Positions 15,323 through 24,143 of a stretch of 64,000 nucleotides of DNA are shown here, piece by piece. The stretch spans positions 186,001 through 250,000 of the forward strand of contig NZ_JAQIIX010000002.1 of the NCBI RefSeq assembly GCF_036946495.1, in the 5' to 3' direction. The DNA comes from Mycolicibacterium neoaurum (GTDB taxonomy: Bacteria; Actinomycetota; Actinomycetes; Mycobacteriales; Mycobacteriaceae). The notes under the pieces were generated by a model. The model saw only the letters and a list, made by a program, of their open reading frames with translations. It did no database searches and was not told the origin of the DNA. The translations under genes and the position numbers were made by a program. How positions within the stretch are numbered: position 1 is the stretch's first letter; each line of letters starts with the position of its first letter.

Positions 15323-16995
15323 AGGCGGCTCTCCAACCTCGCGGTGACACTGGCCTCCTGCAGATCGAGGCGTTCGAGCATGGCGCGCACGGCCTCGTCC
15401 TCGATGCGGCCGTCTTCGAGCTCGGCGATCAGCGCGGCCCGCTGGGCACCGAGCACCGCCCGGTAGACCGTCGAGAACACCTCGGCCCGTTTGGTCGGCG
15501 CACCCGGATCGGGCATCTCATCGGCGTCCTGCGCGTGCCGGGCGATCACGGCACGGATCTCGGCGACCAGTTCCTGGTTGATGCCCGCCGGCGGGTGTGC
15601 GTGAAAATCGGCCAGCACATCGTCGGCCGCCCGCTGCACCACCTGCTCGGCCTTGATCTCCTCGGCCCGGTCGGCGGCATGATCGTCGTTGAATCGCGAC
15701 AGGTGCAGGCGCCGGATCAGCCATGGCAGCGTCGAACCCTGGATCAACAACGTCCCGACGCTCACCACAAATGCGATCGCCTGGATGGTGGCGCGCTCAG
15801 GAAACGGCTCACCGTCGATCGTGGTGGCCGGGATGGCAGCGGCGGCTGCCAAGGTGACCACCCCGCGCATCCCGGTCCAGGAGACCACCACGTTCTCCTG
15901 CCAACTCAGCGAGCGGCGGTCGATCCGGGAGCGCCATCTGGCCAGCGGCCGACCCCGTGTCGGGCCGCGGCCGGTATCGGGCGCCGGCACACTCCATTTC
16001 GCCTCGACGTGGCGGGCGAGCTTGCTGCGGCCGAACATCAGGAACACCGATACCGGCCGGACCACCAGGACCAGCACCAGCACGATCGCCGAGGCGACCG
16101 CGACCTGGGTCAGCGATTCGTGTGCCTCCTGCAGATCCTCCAGCACGAACCGCAGGTGCAGGCCGATGTAGGCGAAGACGAAGGCCTCCAGCAGCACGTC
16201 GACGGAGTTCCACACATAACGTTCCTGGAGTCTGGTCTGGTAGCCGGCCGACAGGGTTCCGCTGCCGACGACGAATCCGGCCACCACGACCGCCAGCACC
16301 CCGGAGCCGTGGATCTCCTCGGCCACGATGAACGCGGCGAACGGGACCACCAGCCCCTGCACCGTCTCCAGGCCGGGGTTGGCCAGCCGCCGGCGGATCC
16401 ACAGGGTGATCCACCCGAGCAGCGCACCGACGGCGGGTCCCACCACGGCGCTGTAGCTGAACAGCAACACGGGATTGTCGATGAAGGTGCGGGTACCGGC
16501 CACCTGTGCCACCGCGATGCTGAACAACGTCAGCGCGGCGGCATCGTTGATCAGGCTCTCCCCGGTCAGGATCGCCATCACCTTCTTCGGCAGCCCGAGC
16601 TTGCGGCCCACGGCGACGGCGGTCACCGCGTCCGGCGGGGCAACGATCGCCCCCAGCACCAGCGCGGTAGCGAAGGTCAACGGCACCAGCACCAACCACG
16701 CCGACACCGCCGCCACGGTGAACGCGCTGATCACCACCAGGCCCACCCCGAGGCCGAGGATCGGTCGGATATTGCGCAGGAATGTCGGGAAGGAGAAGTT
16801 CAGTGCCGCCGAATACAACAGGGGTGGCAGCACCACCGTGAGCAGGATGTGCGAGTCGAGCTCGGGCGGTTCGAAATCCGGCGCGAACGACACGGCAATG
16901 CCGACCATCACGATGATCAGGGCGGGTTCCAACCCGCGCCGATGCGCGATGGCGGTCACGACGATGGCCCCGACGACCACGAGAATCAACTCCAC
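15319..16995 (-). CDS. Na+/H+ antiporter, CPA1 family
   Basis: 558-residue membrane antiporter with 10-12 hydrophobic segments in the first 400 residues. The GTG at 16993-16995 starts VELILVVVGAIVV in the first helix. Family features include LLPPLLYSAALNF-type sequence (here VVLPPLLYSAALNFSFP), IVAPPDAVTAVAVGRKLGLP and ESLINDAAALTLF, the last carrying the Asn-Asp transport site. The hydrophilic C-terminus (about 430-558) is probably a cytoplasmic regulatory domain. It exchanges Na+ or K+ for protons to control pH and salt. It follows nei by 43 bases on the same strand. Confidence 0.88.
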   Translation of the reverse strand: MELILVVVGAIVVTAIAHRRGLEPALIIVMVGIAVSFAPDFEPPELDSHILLTVVLPPLLYSAALNFSFPTFLRNIRPILGLGVGLVVISAFTVAAVSAWLVLVPLTFATALVLGAIVAPPDAVTAVAVGRKLGLPKKVMAILTGESLINDAAALTLFSIAVAQVAGTRTFIDNPVLLFSYSAVVGPAVGALLGWITLWIRRRLANPGLETVQGLVVPFAAFIVAEEIHGSGVLAVVVAGFVVGSGTLSAGYQTRLQERYVWNSVDVLLEAFVFAYIGLHLRFVLEDLQEAHESLTQVAVASAIVLVLVLVVRPVSVFLMFGRSKLARHVEAKWSVPAPDTGRGPTRGRPLARWRSRIDRRSLSWQENVVVSWTGMRGVVTLAAAAAIPATTIDGEPFPERATIQAIAFVVSVGTLLIQGSTLPWLIRRLHLSRFNDDHAADRAEEIKAEQVVQRAADDVLADFHAHPPAGINQELVAEIRAVIARHAQDADEMPDPGAPTKRAEVFSTVYRAVLGAQRAALIAELEDGRIEDEAVRAMLERLDLQEASVTARLESRL

Positions 16996-17038
16996 CGCAA
17001 CGATTCTCCCTGCCCGCCGGTGTGCCCGCCCGGCAGGC

Positions 17039-17845
17039 TCAGGTCTGGCAGGTGGGGCACCAGAACACGTTGCGCGCCTCCAGTTCGGCGGTGCGCACCG
17101 GTGTCCCACAGACCCGGCACGCTTCGCCCGCGCGGCGATAGACGTAGGTGCGGGGCCTGGCCTCGCGATAGGACGGCGCGCCGCGATCGTGTTCGGGACG
17201 GACGACGACGATCTTGCCGCGACGCACCCCGACCTTCATCAGCGAGACGAGGTCGGTCCACATGTCCTCGAACTCGCCACCGCCGATATGGGTGCCGGGC
17301 CGGTACGGGTCGATCTGGTGGCGGAACAGCAGCTCGCTGCGGTAGACATTGCCGACCCCGGCCATCACCTTCTGATCCATCAGCAGCCCGCCGATGGTGC
17401 GGCGCGACTTGGTGATTCGCTGCCACGCCAACTCGGGATCGGCATCGGAACGCAGCGGGTCGGGGCCGAGCCTGGCCAGCACATCGTCGACTCCCCCGTC
17501 GTCGATCACCTCACACGCCGTCGGTCCACGCAGGTCGGTGTAGTGGTCTCTGCCCACCATCCGCATCCGGACCGCGCCCACCGGCGCGGGCACTGCGCCG
17601 TCCTCGCCGAGCGCCGCCTCGGTGAAGCTGCCATACAGGCCGAGGTGCACATGCACCACCGCGCCGCCGTTGTAATGGTGGAACAGGTGCTTACCCCAGG
17701 CATCGGCGGTGCGCAGCACCCGGCCGGATACGGCGGCCGCGCCCTCGGTGAAGCGGCCCTGTGGGCTGGACACCGTGACCGGGGCCCGGCCGAACCGCTT
17801 CTGGTGCAGCCGGGCCAGCCGGTGCAGCGTGTGCCCCTCCGGCAT
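17039..17845 (-). CDS. nei: Formamidopyrimidine/endonuclease VIII-family DNA glycosylase
   Basis: 268-residue base-excision repair glycosylase/AP lyase. It starts MPEGHTLHRLA, so after Met removal Pro becomes the nucleophilic N-terminus and Glu3 the acid. A helix-two-turn-helix lies around LLMDQKVMAGVGNVYRSE. The C-terminal zinc finger has the pairs CRVCG and CPTC. M. tuberculosis has the equivalent gene (Rv2464c) beside rpiB, as here (14 bases apart). The family removes oxidised pyrimidines. Confidence 0.92.
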   Translation of the reverse strand: MPEGHTLHRLARLHQKRFGRAPVTVSSPQGRFTEGAAAVSGRVLRTADAWGKHLFHHYNGGAVVHVHLGLYGSFTEAALGEDGAVPAPVGAVRMRMVGRDHYTDLRGPTACEVIDDGGVDDVLARLGPDPLRSDADPELAWQRITKSRRTIGGLLMDQKVMAGVGNVYRSELLFRHQIDPYRPGTHIGGGEFEDMWTDLVSLMKVGVRRGKIVVVRPEHDRGAPSYREARPRTYVYRRAGEACRVCGTPVRTAELEARNVFWCPTCQT

Positions 17846-17859
17846 CGGTCAGACCGCGA

Positions 17860-18339
17860 TCAGGCCGGAGCTCCGGGCACCGGCGGTGCGACGTGGTCGA
17901 CCTCGTAGGCGGCCAGGATGTCGATGCGACGCTGGTGGCGTTCGGCCTCCGACCACGGGGTGGCCAAGAAGGCATCGACGATCGCGAGCGCCTCCTCCTC
18001 GCTGTGCATGCGGCCACCGAGGCCGATCAGCTGGGCGTTGTTGTGCTCGCGGGCCAGCTTCGCGGTCTCCACGCTCCACGCCAGCGCACAGCGGGCACCG
18101 GGCACCTTGTTCGCGGCGATCTGCTCGCCGTTACCCGATCCGCCGAGCACGATGCCCAGGCTGTCCGGGTCGGCGACCGTCTTGACCGCGGTGTCGATGC
18201 AGAACGCCGGATAGTCGTCATCGGCGTCATAGCTGTAGGCGCCGCAGTCGATCGGCTCGTGGCCGGTCTTCCTGAGGTGCTCGATGATGGTCTTCTTGAA
18301 CTCGAACCCGGCATGGTCGGCACCGATGTAGACGCGCAT
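17860..18339 (-). CDS. rpiB: Ribose-5-phosphate isomerase B
   Basis: 159-residue RpiB interconverting ribose-5-phosphate and ribulose-5-phosphate in the pentose phosphate pathway. It starts MRVYIGADHAGFEFK. The motif GGSGNGEQIAANK carries Glu72, matching the catalytic Glu75 of the M. tuberculosis enzyme, and the conserved HNNAQLIGLGGR follows. The ATG at 18337-18339 fits the family start. It lies between the TetR gene (13 bases upstream) and nei (14 bases downstream) on one strand, so the three may be co-transcribed. Confidence 0.95.
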   Translation of the reverse strand: MRVYIGADHAGFEFKKTIIEHLRKTGHEPIDCGAYSYDADDDYPAFCIDTAVKTVADPDSLGIVLGGSGNGEQIAANKVPGARCALAWSVETAKLAREHNNAQLIGLGGRMHSEEEALAIVDAFLATPWSEAERHQRRIDILAAYEVDHVAPPVPGAPA

Positions 18340-18352
18340 GGCGGTAACCCTA

Positions 18353-18922
18353 CTAATCGGGCCCCGCGTCCCCTCGGCCCACCTGGTGCGCGGACAACCC
18401 GTCGAGCAGCACGCCCAGCAGGCGCGGCGTGCGTTCGGCCCACTCGTCGGCCTCGACGTGGGCCAGGAACCAGGACAGCAGGACGACGTCGCGGGCGTCG
18501 ACATCTGCGCGCAGGACGCCGGCGTCACGGCCCGCCGCGAGCAGGGCGCCGAGGGCGTCGCCGAGTTTGCCCGGTGTGCGCGAGGCGATGTCTCGCCAGA
18601 CCGACGCCTCGACCGCGGCCATCACGCCGAACTTCACCCTGGCGTACTCGGCGAGGTGCCCGAACCATTGCCGCAGCGCCGCCACGGGCGGCTGCTGTTC
18701 GACCAATGCGTATGCCAGCGCGACCAATTCGTCGATCTCGTCATCGTAGAGCGCGCGCATCAGATCGTCCCGGGTGGCGAAATGGCGGTACAGCGTCGCC
18801 TGGCCGACACCGGCCGACCGGGCGACGGCACTGAGCTTCAGTTCCCCGGGTTCCACCACCAGCCGCCGCGCCGCATCGATGATGGCCGACCGGCTGCGGG
18901 CGGCGTCGGTGCGCTCGGCCAT
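18353..18922 (-). CDS. TetR-family transcriptional repressor
   Basis: 189 residues from the ATG at 18920-18922, with GGAGGTGGAG directly upstream; a TTG nine codons earlier lies inside an operator and is rejected. The helix-turn-helix is about 10-55, with LSAVARSAGVGQATLYRHFATRDDL. The ligand-binding half is ordinary for the family. It is divergent from an SDR gene, and the 84-base gap carries two near-identical palindromes. The classic arrangement is a repressor that controls itself and the enzyme gene and is released by a substrate-like ligand. The ligand cannot be deduced. Confidence 0.92.
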   Translation of the reverse strand: MAERTDAARSRSAIIDAARRLVVEPGELKLSAVARSAGVGQATLYRHFATRDDLMRALYDDEIDELVALAYALVEQQPPVAALRQWFGHLAEYARVKFGVMAAVEASVWRDIASRTPGKLGDALGALLAAGRDAGVLRADVDARDVVLLSWFLAHVEADEWAERTPRLLGVLLDGLSAHQVGRGDAGPD

Positions 18923-18939
18923 CTCCACCTCCACCTTGA

Positions 18940-18960
18940 AAACGGACAACTTGTCCGTTT
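18940..18960. promoter_or_regulatory. TetR operator O1 (perfect palindrome)
   Basis: AAACGGACAA-C-TTGTCCGTTT is a perfect 10-1-10 palindrome 18 bases from the TetR start codon. A second copy lies 27 bases away. It very probably binds the adjacent TetR protein and covers its promoter. Confidence 0.85.
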
Positions 18961-18969
18961 ATATGGAAA

Positions 18970-18984
18970 CGGACAAGTTGTCCG
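18970..18984. promoter_or_regulatory. TetR operator O2
   Basis: CGGACAA-G-TTGTCCG is a perfect 7-1-7 palindrome sharing the core of O1; its left flank AAA is also conserved while its right flank is not. It is 22 bases upstream of the SDR start codon, placed to block the SDR promoter. Confidence 0.82.
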
Positions 18985-19006
18985 CATTTCCCCGGAAGGC
19001 TAAGCC

Positions 19007-19747
19007 ATGAATTCACTCGCCGACAAGGTCGTGGCGATCACCGGAGCCAGCAGCGGTATCGGAGCGGCCACCGCACGGCGGCTCGCCGGCCGCGGGTGCG
19101 CCGTCATCCTCGGCGCGCGCCGCACCGATCGGCTCGACGCACTGGCCGCCGAACTGCGTGCCGCAGGCGGGCGAGCCACCACCGTCGATGTCGATGTCAC
19201 CCGGGCCGAGGATCTGCAACGCCTGGTCACATCCGCGGTCTCCGAGTTCGGCCGCCTCGACGTCCTGGTCAGCAACGCGGGGATAGGCCCGATCTCGCCG
19301 ATGACCGCGCGGCGTCGCGGCGACTGGGACGCCATGATCGACGTCAACCTGCGCGGCGTGCTGCACGGGATCGATGCCGCGCTACCTGTTTTCGAAGAGC
19401 AGGGTCGCGGCCACTTCGTCACCATCGTCTCCACCGCGGGTCTCAAGATCGTGCCGACCATGGCGGTCTACGCCGCCACCAAGAACGCCGTCCGCACCGT
19501 GCTGGAGGGGCTGCGTCAGGAGTCCACCGACGGGACGCTCAAGACCACCGCCATCTCACCGGGGTATGTGCGCACCGAGTTCGGCGATTCCATCACCGAT
19601 CCGGCCATCCGCGCCGAGATCGACACCGGCATGCAGGCTTTCGCGCTCGATCCCGACGCGATCGCCAGAACGGTCGAGTTCGCGATCGACCAGCCTTGGG
19701 AGGTCGAGATCGGTGAATTGGTGATCCGTCCGACCGTCCAGGGTTAG
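19007..19747 (+). CDS. Short-chain dehydrogenase/reductase
   Basis: 246-residue classical SDR. The NAD(P)-binding motif TGASSGIG spans 12-19. NAG is at 90-92, and the catalytic tetrad is Asn114, Ser142, Tyr155 and Lys159 (YAATK). Arg38 and Arg39 after the second strand suggest NADP preference, an inference from the family. It starts after GGAAGG and is divergent from its probable TetR repressor. The substrate is unknown, but may be the regulator's inducer. The last four bases overlap the convergent dioxygenase gene. Confidence 0.9.
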   Translation: MNSLADKVVAITGASSGIGAATARRLAGRGCAVILGARRTDRLDALAAELRAAGGRATTVDVDVTRAEDLQRLVTSAVSEFGRLDVLVSNAGIGPISPMTARRRGDWDAMIDVNLRGVLHGIDAALPVFEEQGRGHFVTIVSTAGLKIVPTMAVYAATKNAVRTVLEGLRQESTDGTLKTTAISPGYVRTEFGDSITDPAIRAEIDTGMQAFALDPDAIARTVEFAIDQPWEVEIGELVIRPTVQG

Positions 19748-20703
19748 CCGACGGTGATCGCGTCCAGTCGTTCCTTGATGAAATCGGCCGACGTCACCGG
19801 ATCCAGGCCGGCGACCCGCCCGATGGGTGGCTCCAGCGGAGTGACCAACGCATCGTGGTTGGCCTCGTAGAAGTAGATCAGCGACACCAGGTCCTCTTCG
19901 GGGGCGTGCGGTTGCGGCGGCAGCACCCGATGCCGGCCCGAGGGCCAGCGCCGCCCGCTCCAGTACTCCAACAGGTCCCCGATGTTGACTGTGAGCGCGC
20001 CGGGCTCCCACGGCGCATCCTCCCAGCCGGCCTCCTCCGAATACACCTGCAGACCGCCTGCTCCGGGCTCTCGATCGAGCACGGTGACCGTGCCGAAATC
20101 GGTGTGCGGGCCGATCCGGAACTGGCCAGGTTCCGGCTCACCGACCACGCTGACGGGCGGGTAGTGGTTGATGTTCATCGTCCAGGTCGGCGTGCTGGCC
20201 AACGCCGCGAACGGGTTCTCGGGCAGCCCGAGGGCGGCCGCGAACAACGCGAGCAGGTCATCGGAGAGCGTGCGCATCGCAGTGGTGTACTCGTCGACTA
20301 GCCCCTGCAGATGCGCCACCTCGGCGGGCCAGACGTTGGGCGCGAACCAGATTCGGTCGATCTCGGGATCTCCGGTCGCGGTCTCCGCACCGAGGCTGAA
20401 GCTCTCCTTCAGATCCGGCGGCGTCTCGGTGCCCTCGGCGTAGGCATTGGCCTCCGCACCCGGCCCGATCCACCCGTGGCCGCCGACGGGCACCGAATAG
20501 CGCTGCTTCACCCCGCTGGGCAGGGCGAAGAACTCGCGGCTGGCGGCACGCACCCGCGTGGCCAGCTCCGGATCGACGCCGTGGCCGGTGACGATGATGA
20601 AACCCGCCCGCTGAAGACCCTCGTCCACCTCGGCGGCGAGCGCCCGAGCATCCGCACCACCGGCATACCAGCGGGAAAGGTCAACCGTTGCAATGGCACT
20701 CAT
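19744..20703 (-). CDS. Isopenicillin N synthase-like Fe(II) oxygenase
   Basis: 319-residue non-heme iron oxygenase. The N-terminal DIOX-type region has FIIVTGHGVDPE and REFFALP. The iron ligands are His200 and Asp202 (GPHTDFG) and His258 (SGRHRV). Where most 2-oxoglutarate members have R-x-S after the second His, the sequence reads D-L-V-S, so the usual oxoglutarate-binding Arg seems missing. The ATG overlaps the stop of the cytosine deaminase gene (ATGA), making it the third gene of a permease-deaminase-oxygenase operon. A role in pyrimidine or related base metabolism is suggested by that context only. Confidence 0.82.
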   Translation of the reverse strand: MSAIATVDLSRWYAGGADARALAAEVDEGLQRAGFIIVTGHGVDPELATRVRAASREFFALPSGVKQRYSVPVGGHGWIGPGAEANAYAEGTETPPDLKESFSLGAETATGDPEIDRIWFAPNVWPAEVAHLQGLVDEYTTAMRTLSDDLLALFAAALGLPENPFAALASTPTWTMNINHYPPVSVVGEPEPGQFRIGPHTDFGTVTVLDREPGAGGLQVYSEEAGWEDAPWEPGALTVNIGDLLEYWSGRRWPSGRHRVLPPQPHAPEEDLVSLIYFYEANHDALVTPLEPPIGRVAGLDPVTSADFIKERLDAITVG

Positions 20704-21146
20704 TCAGCCACTCCGATGTCCTCGTTCCACAGTTCCGGGTGGGCGGCGATGAAGTCCTCCATCATCGACACACACCGCTCGTCTTCCAGCAGCGTCACCT
20801 GCACGCCGTTCTCGGCAAGCCAGTCATGCCCGCCGGAGAACGTCTTGGCCTCCCCGATGACCACCGCGCCGATGTTGAACTGACGCACCAGACCGCTGCA
20901 GTACCAGCAGGGCGAGAGCGTCGTCACCATCACCGTGGACCGGTAGTCGCGCTGCCGCCCGGCATTGCGGAAGGCATCGGTCTCGCCGTGCACCGACGGG
21001 TCGTCGTTCTGCACCCGCCGGTTGTGCCCGCTCCCGAGCAACACACCGTCCCGGGTGAACAAGGCCGCGCCGATCGGAATTCCACCCTCTGCCAAGCCCT
21101 TCCGGGCCTCCTCGACGGCGACGTCGAGCATCATCTCCGGTGTCAC
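20700..21146 (-). CDS. Cytosine deaminase of the yeast Fcy1 type
   Basis: 148 residues from a GTG that overlaps the permease stop codon (GTGA). The zinc site is His53 and Cys80/Cys83 with Glu55 as proton shuttle (VHGETDAF, LSPCWYC). Asn42 (GHNRR), Trp140 and Asp143 (LWNEDIG) correspond to the cytosine-contacting residues of yeast Fcy1, whose C-terminus also reads EDIG. It should convert cytosine to uracil. This is unlike bacterial CodA, which is an amidohydrolase of about 430 residues. The neighbouring nucleobase permease supports the role. Confidence 0.85.
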   Translation of the reverse strand: MTPEMMLDVAVEEARKGLAEGGIPIGAALFTRDGVLLGSGHNRRVQNDDPSVHGETDAFRNAGRQRDYRSTVMVTTLSPCWYCSGLVRQFNIGAVVIGEAKTFSGGHDWLAENGVQVTLLEDERCVSMMEDFIAAHPELWNEDIGVAE

Positions 21147-22540
21147 GCAGGCACCCGCTCGGTGGCGACCTTGGCGCGGCACAGCACCAGATAGCTGCCC
21201 GCGGCCAGCAGGAAGCCCACGAAGAATCCGATATCACCCAGGTCGGGCACCGCCCGAACGACAAACCCCACGAACAACTCCTGATTGCAGAACAGCAGGA
21301 ACGAGACCACCAGACCGATCAGGAACGACAGTAGCCCCGGCCAATTCGAATAGGAGTGGTCATAGAGGAATCCGTCCACGCGCTGCCCGCGGCGCAGGTA
21401 TTGATCGGCGAAAACCACCCCGAGCCAGGGACCCACCCAGTAGGCGATGAGCAACAAGAACGCCTCATAGCTCGCCGCGGCATCGGCCAACGCCCACCAG
21501 GCCACCAGGAACCCCGCGACGCCGAAGAACACCGTCGCCGTCGCCCGCGCGATGTGCGCCGGCAGTTTCACACCGGTGGTGACGAAGGCCATTCCCGCCG
21601 AATAGACGTTGATGGCGTTGGCCGCGACGGCACCGATCGCGATGGCCAGCAGGGTGGCCGCGGCCAGCGCACCGGGCAACGAACTGGTGAAGACATCGGC
21701 CGGATTGTCCGAACTCGCCTCGGTGATGATGGTGACCGACGCCGCGCCGACGATCGCCAGCACCGAACTGGCCAGGAACAGCCCGCTCGCGGCGAACAGA
21801 CCGGTGCGCGCCGGTGACACGGTGCTGGGCAGATAGCGGCTGAAATCGGCGGCATAGGGCGTCCAGCCGGCCACGTAGCCGAAGGTGGCACCGACCGTGA
21901 GAAGGAAACCGCCGATCCCACCGGCGCCGCCCTCGACAGCGGGCGCGCTCAAATCGGCCTTGCTCATGATGACCACCGCGGTGATCGCGAAGATGACCGC
22001 CAGCACCGGGAACGCCCACCGCTCGAAGGCCTGCACCAGGTTGTGCCCGAAGAAGGCCAGCGCGGTCTGCACGACGACCACCAGCACCAGCGCCCACACC
22101 GGGGCGATGCCGAACAGCGTCGCCAAGGCGAACGCCGCGCTGATGCTGTTGGTCGCAAACCAGCCGACGCCGGCGGTGATCGCCATCAGTGTCGACGGCA
22201 CCGCGTTGCCCCGGTATCCGAAGGCCAATCGACCGATGACCATCTGCGGCACCCCGAGCTGCGGGCCGCGCGCGGACAGGAAGAAATGGGCCACCGCGCC
22301 GAGCCCGGCACCGACCACGATGCCCGCGACCGCCTGCCAGAACGTCATGCCGAAGTAGGAGACCGCCAGCACGCCCAGGAAGATGGTGGCGAATTCCAGA
22401 TTCGGTGACGCCCAGGTCCACAGCAGCTGACTGGGCCTGCCGTGCCGGTCGGCCTCAGCGATGAACTCGTTGCCACCGGGTTCGACCGCGACGATCCGGT
22501 TCCGGTAGCTACCGTCGGTGGTGGGTTCGGCAGCTGTCAT
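21143..22540 (-). CDS. NCS1-family cytosine/purine permease
   Basis: 465-residue inner-membrane transporter with about 12 helices, starting MTAAEPTTDGSYRNRIV. Family hallmarks are WASPNLEFATIFLGVLA in the first helix, GPQLGVPQMVIGRLAFGYRGN, and GWTPYAADFSRYLP. Length and pattern fit CodB-like nucleobase-cation symporters. The frame extends upstream without a ribosome site. First gene of the operon followed by the cytosine deaminase and the Fe(II) oxygenase, each joined by a 4-base overlap. Cytosine is the likely cargo given the deaminase, but related bases are possible. Confidence 0.88.
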   Translation of the reverse strand: MTAAEPTTDGSYRNRIVAVEPGGNEFIAEADRHGRPSQLLWTWASPNLEFATIFLGVLAVSYFGMTFWQAVAGIVVGAGLGAVAHFFLSARGPQLGVPQMVIGRLAFGYRGNAVPSTLMAITAGVGWFATNSISAAFALATLFGIAPVWALVLVVVVQTALAFFGHNLVQAFERWAFPVLAVIFAITAVVIMSKADLSAPAVEGGAGGIGGFLLTVGATFGYVAGWTPYAADFSRYLPSTVSPARTGLFAASGLFLASSVLAIVGAASVTIITEASSDNPADVFTSSLPGALAAATLLAIAIGAVAANAINVYSAGMAFVTTGVKLPAHIARATATVFFGVAGFLVAWWALADAAASYEAFLLLIAYWVGPWLGVVFADQYLRRGQRVDGFLYDHSYSNWPGLLSFLIGLVVSFLLFCNQELFVGFVVRAVPDLGDIGFFVGFLLAAGSYLVLCRAKVATERVPA

Positions 22541-22740
22541 TCTGTGCACTTTGACGGCCCGACCACCGGCGTGCAACCGGAACAACGGAATCTCACACGT
22601 ACGAATTTCGTTGCCGGACACCTGCCGGACACCTGCGCGCCAACCCGTGTACACCGGCGAAAGCGCTGTCGGACAGGCTGTCTGGTGAGAAACCGCGCGC
22701 GCTAGATTGACCTTCGCAATCAGCAGAGATGGAGACTGGC

Positions 22741-24102
22741 ATGGGCAGCACCACCGCGACCGCACTGCGTTCGGCGATCGCGAAACGGGATGTGACCGCC
22801 TGGCTGCGATCGGTCAAGGACCCGGCCGAACGCACCCATCAGCTCGCCAAGTGCAGCGCCGACGAGCTGCAGGCCCTCGGTCCGCTGCTCGACTCCGACG
22901 GCGCCACCGAGCTGTTCGAATCGATCGACGACGAGTTGTCGGCCTACGTGCTGGCCGCGATGACCGACTCCGAAGCCGCTCGCCTTGTCGATGCGCTGGA
23001 CCTCGACCATGCCGCCGAGGTGCTGCGCGGTATGAAGGGTGCACCGCGCGAGAAGGTGCTGTCGGTGCTACCCCAGACCCGCGCCGACGTGCTGCGCGGC
23101 CTGCTGAGCTGGCCGCCGGATTCGGTGGCCGCACATATGGTGCCCGAGGCGCTGACCGTCCGCCCCGACATGACGGTCGGCGAGGCGGTCGCGTCCATTC
23201 GCGGCGATGCCGCGACGCTGCGTAGCGATTCGCGCACCGGCGCCTATGTCTACGTCACCGACGACGGCAACCGACTGCTCGGCGTCGTCGCGTTCCGCGA
23301 TCTCGTGCTCTGCGATGCGCAGGAGACGGTCGCGGCGCTGACCAACCGCGATGTGCTGTCGGTATCGCCGCTGACCGATGCCGAGGAGGCCGCCCAGGCC
23401 CTGGTGGACTACAACCTGGTCGCGGTGCCGGTGGTCGATGCCGATAACCGCCTGCTCGGCATCCTCACCGAAAACACCGCCAACGACATCACCGCCGAGG
23501 AGGCCACCGAGGACGCCGAACGCCAGGGTGGCTCCGAGCCGCTGGAGGTGCCCTATCTGCGGGCCTCGCCATGGCTGCTGTGGCGCAAGCGGATCGGCTG
23601 GCTGCTGCTGCTGTTCATCGCCGAGGCCTACACCGGCACGGTGCTGCGCCATTTCGAGGAGGAGATGGAGGCCGTCGTCGCGCTGGCCTTCTTCATCCCG
23701 CTGCTGATCGGCACCGGCGGTAACACCGGAACGCAGATCACCACGACCCTGGTGCGGGCGATGGCCACCGGTCAGGTACGGCTGCGCGACGTCCCGGCGA
23801 TCCTGGCCAAGGAGATGTCGACCGGCATGATGATCGCCGGGACCATGGCGTTGGCGGCGCTGATCCGGGCCTGGACCCTCGGTGTCGGACCGGAGATCAC
23901 CCTGACGGTGACCCTGACCGTGGCAGCCATCGTGCTGTGGTCATCGTTCGTGGCCTCGATACTGCCGCCGGTGCTCAAGAAGTGCCGCATCGACCCGGCC
24001 GTGGTGTCGGCTCCGATGATCGCGACCATCGTCGACGGCACCGGGCTGATCATCTACTTCATGATCGCCCACGCCACGCTGTCACAGCTGCAGGGGCTGT
24101 AG
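22741..24102 (+). CDS. mgtE: Magnesium transporter MgtE
   Basis: 453-residue Mg2+ channel/transporter. The ATG at 22741 has GGAG six bases upstream; an ATG 12 bases earlier is possible. The N domain of helical repeats (about 10-125) is followed by two CBS domains (about 130-255; MVPEALTVRPDMTVGEA and DVLSVSPLTDAEEAAQ). Five membrane helices follow. The pore signature PLLIGTGGNTGTQ (about 320-332) is canonical. Mg2+ binding by the N and CBS domains normally closes the channel. The 200-base gap to the divergent permease holds its promoter; I see no riboswitch there. Confidence 0.94.
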   Translation: MGSTTATALRSAIAKRDVTAWLRSVKDPAERTHQLAKCSADELQALGPLLDSDGATELFESIDDELSAYVLAAMTDSEAARLVDALDLDHAAEVLRGMKGAPREKVLSVLPQTRADVLRGLLSWPPDSVAAHMVPEALTVRPDMTVGEAVASIRGDAATLRSDSRTGAYVYVTDDGNRLLGVVAFRDLVLCDAQETVAALTNRDVLSVSPLTDAEEAAQALVDYNLVAVPVVDADNRLLGILTENTANDITAEEATEDAERQGGSEPLEVPYLRASPWLLWRKRIGWLLLLFIAEAYTGTVLRHFEEEMEAVVALAFFIPLLIGTGGNTGTQITTTLVRAMATGQVRLRDVPAILAKEMSTGMMIAGTMALAALIRAWTLGVGPEITLTVTLTVAAIVLWSSFVASILPPVLKKCRIDPAVVSAPMIATIVDGTGLIIYFMIAHATLSQLQGL

Positions 24103-24143
24103 GTTCATCCCCCGAGTCGCTTCGCTCCTGCCCGCCGGCGCGG

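Noticed and set aside
22541..22740. Mg2+ riboswitch before mgtE
   Set aside because: The 200-base gap shows no convincing multi-helix structure or terminator before the start codon.
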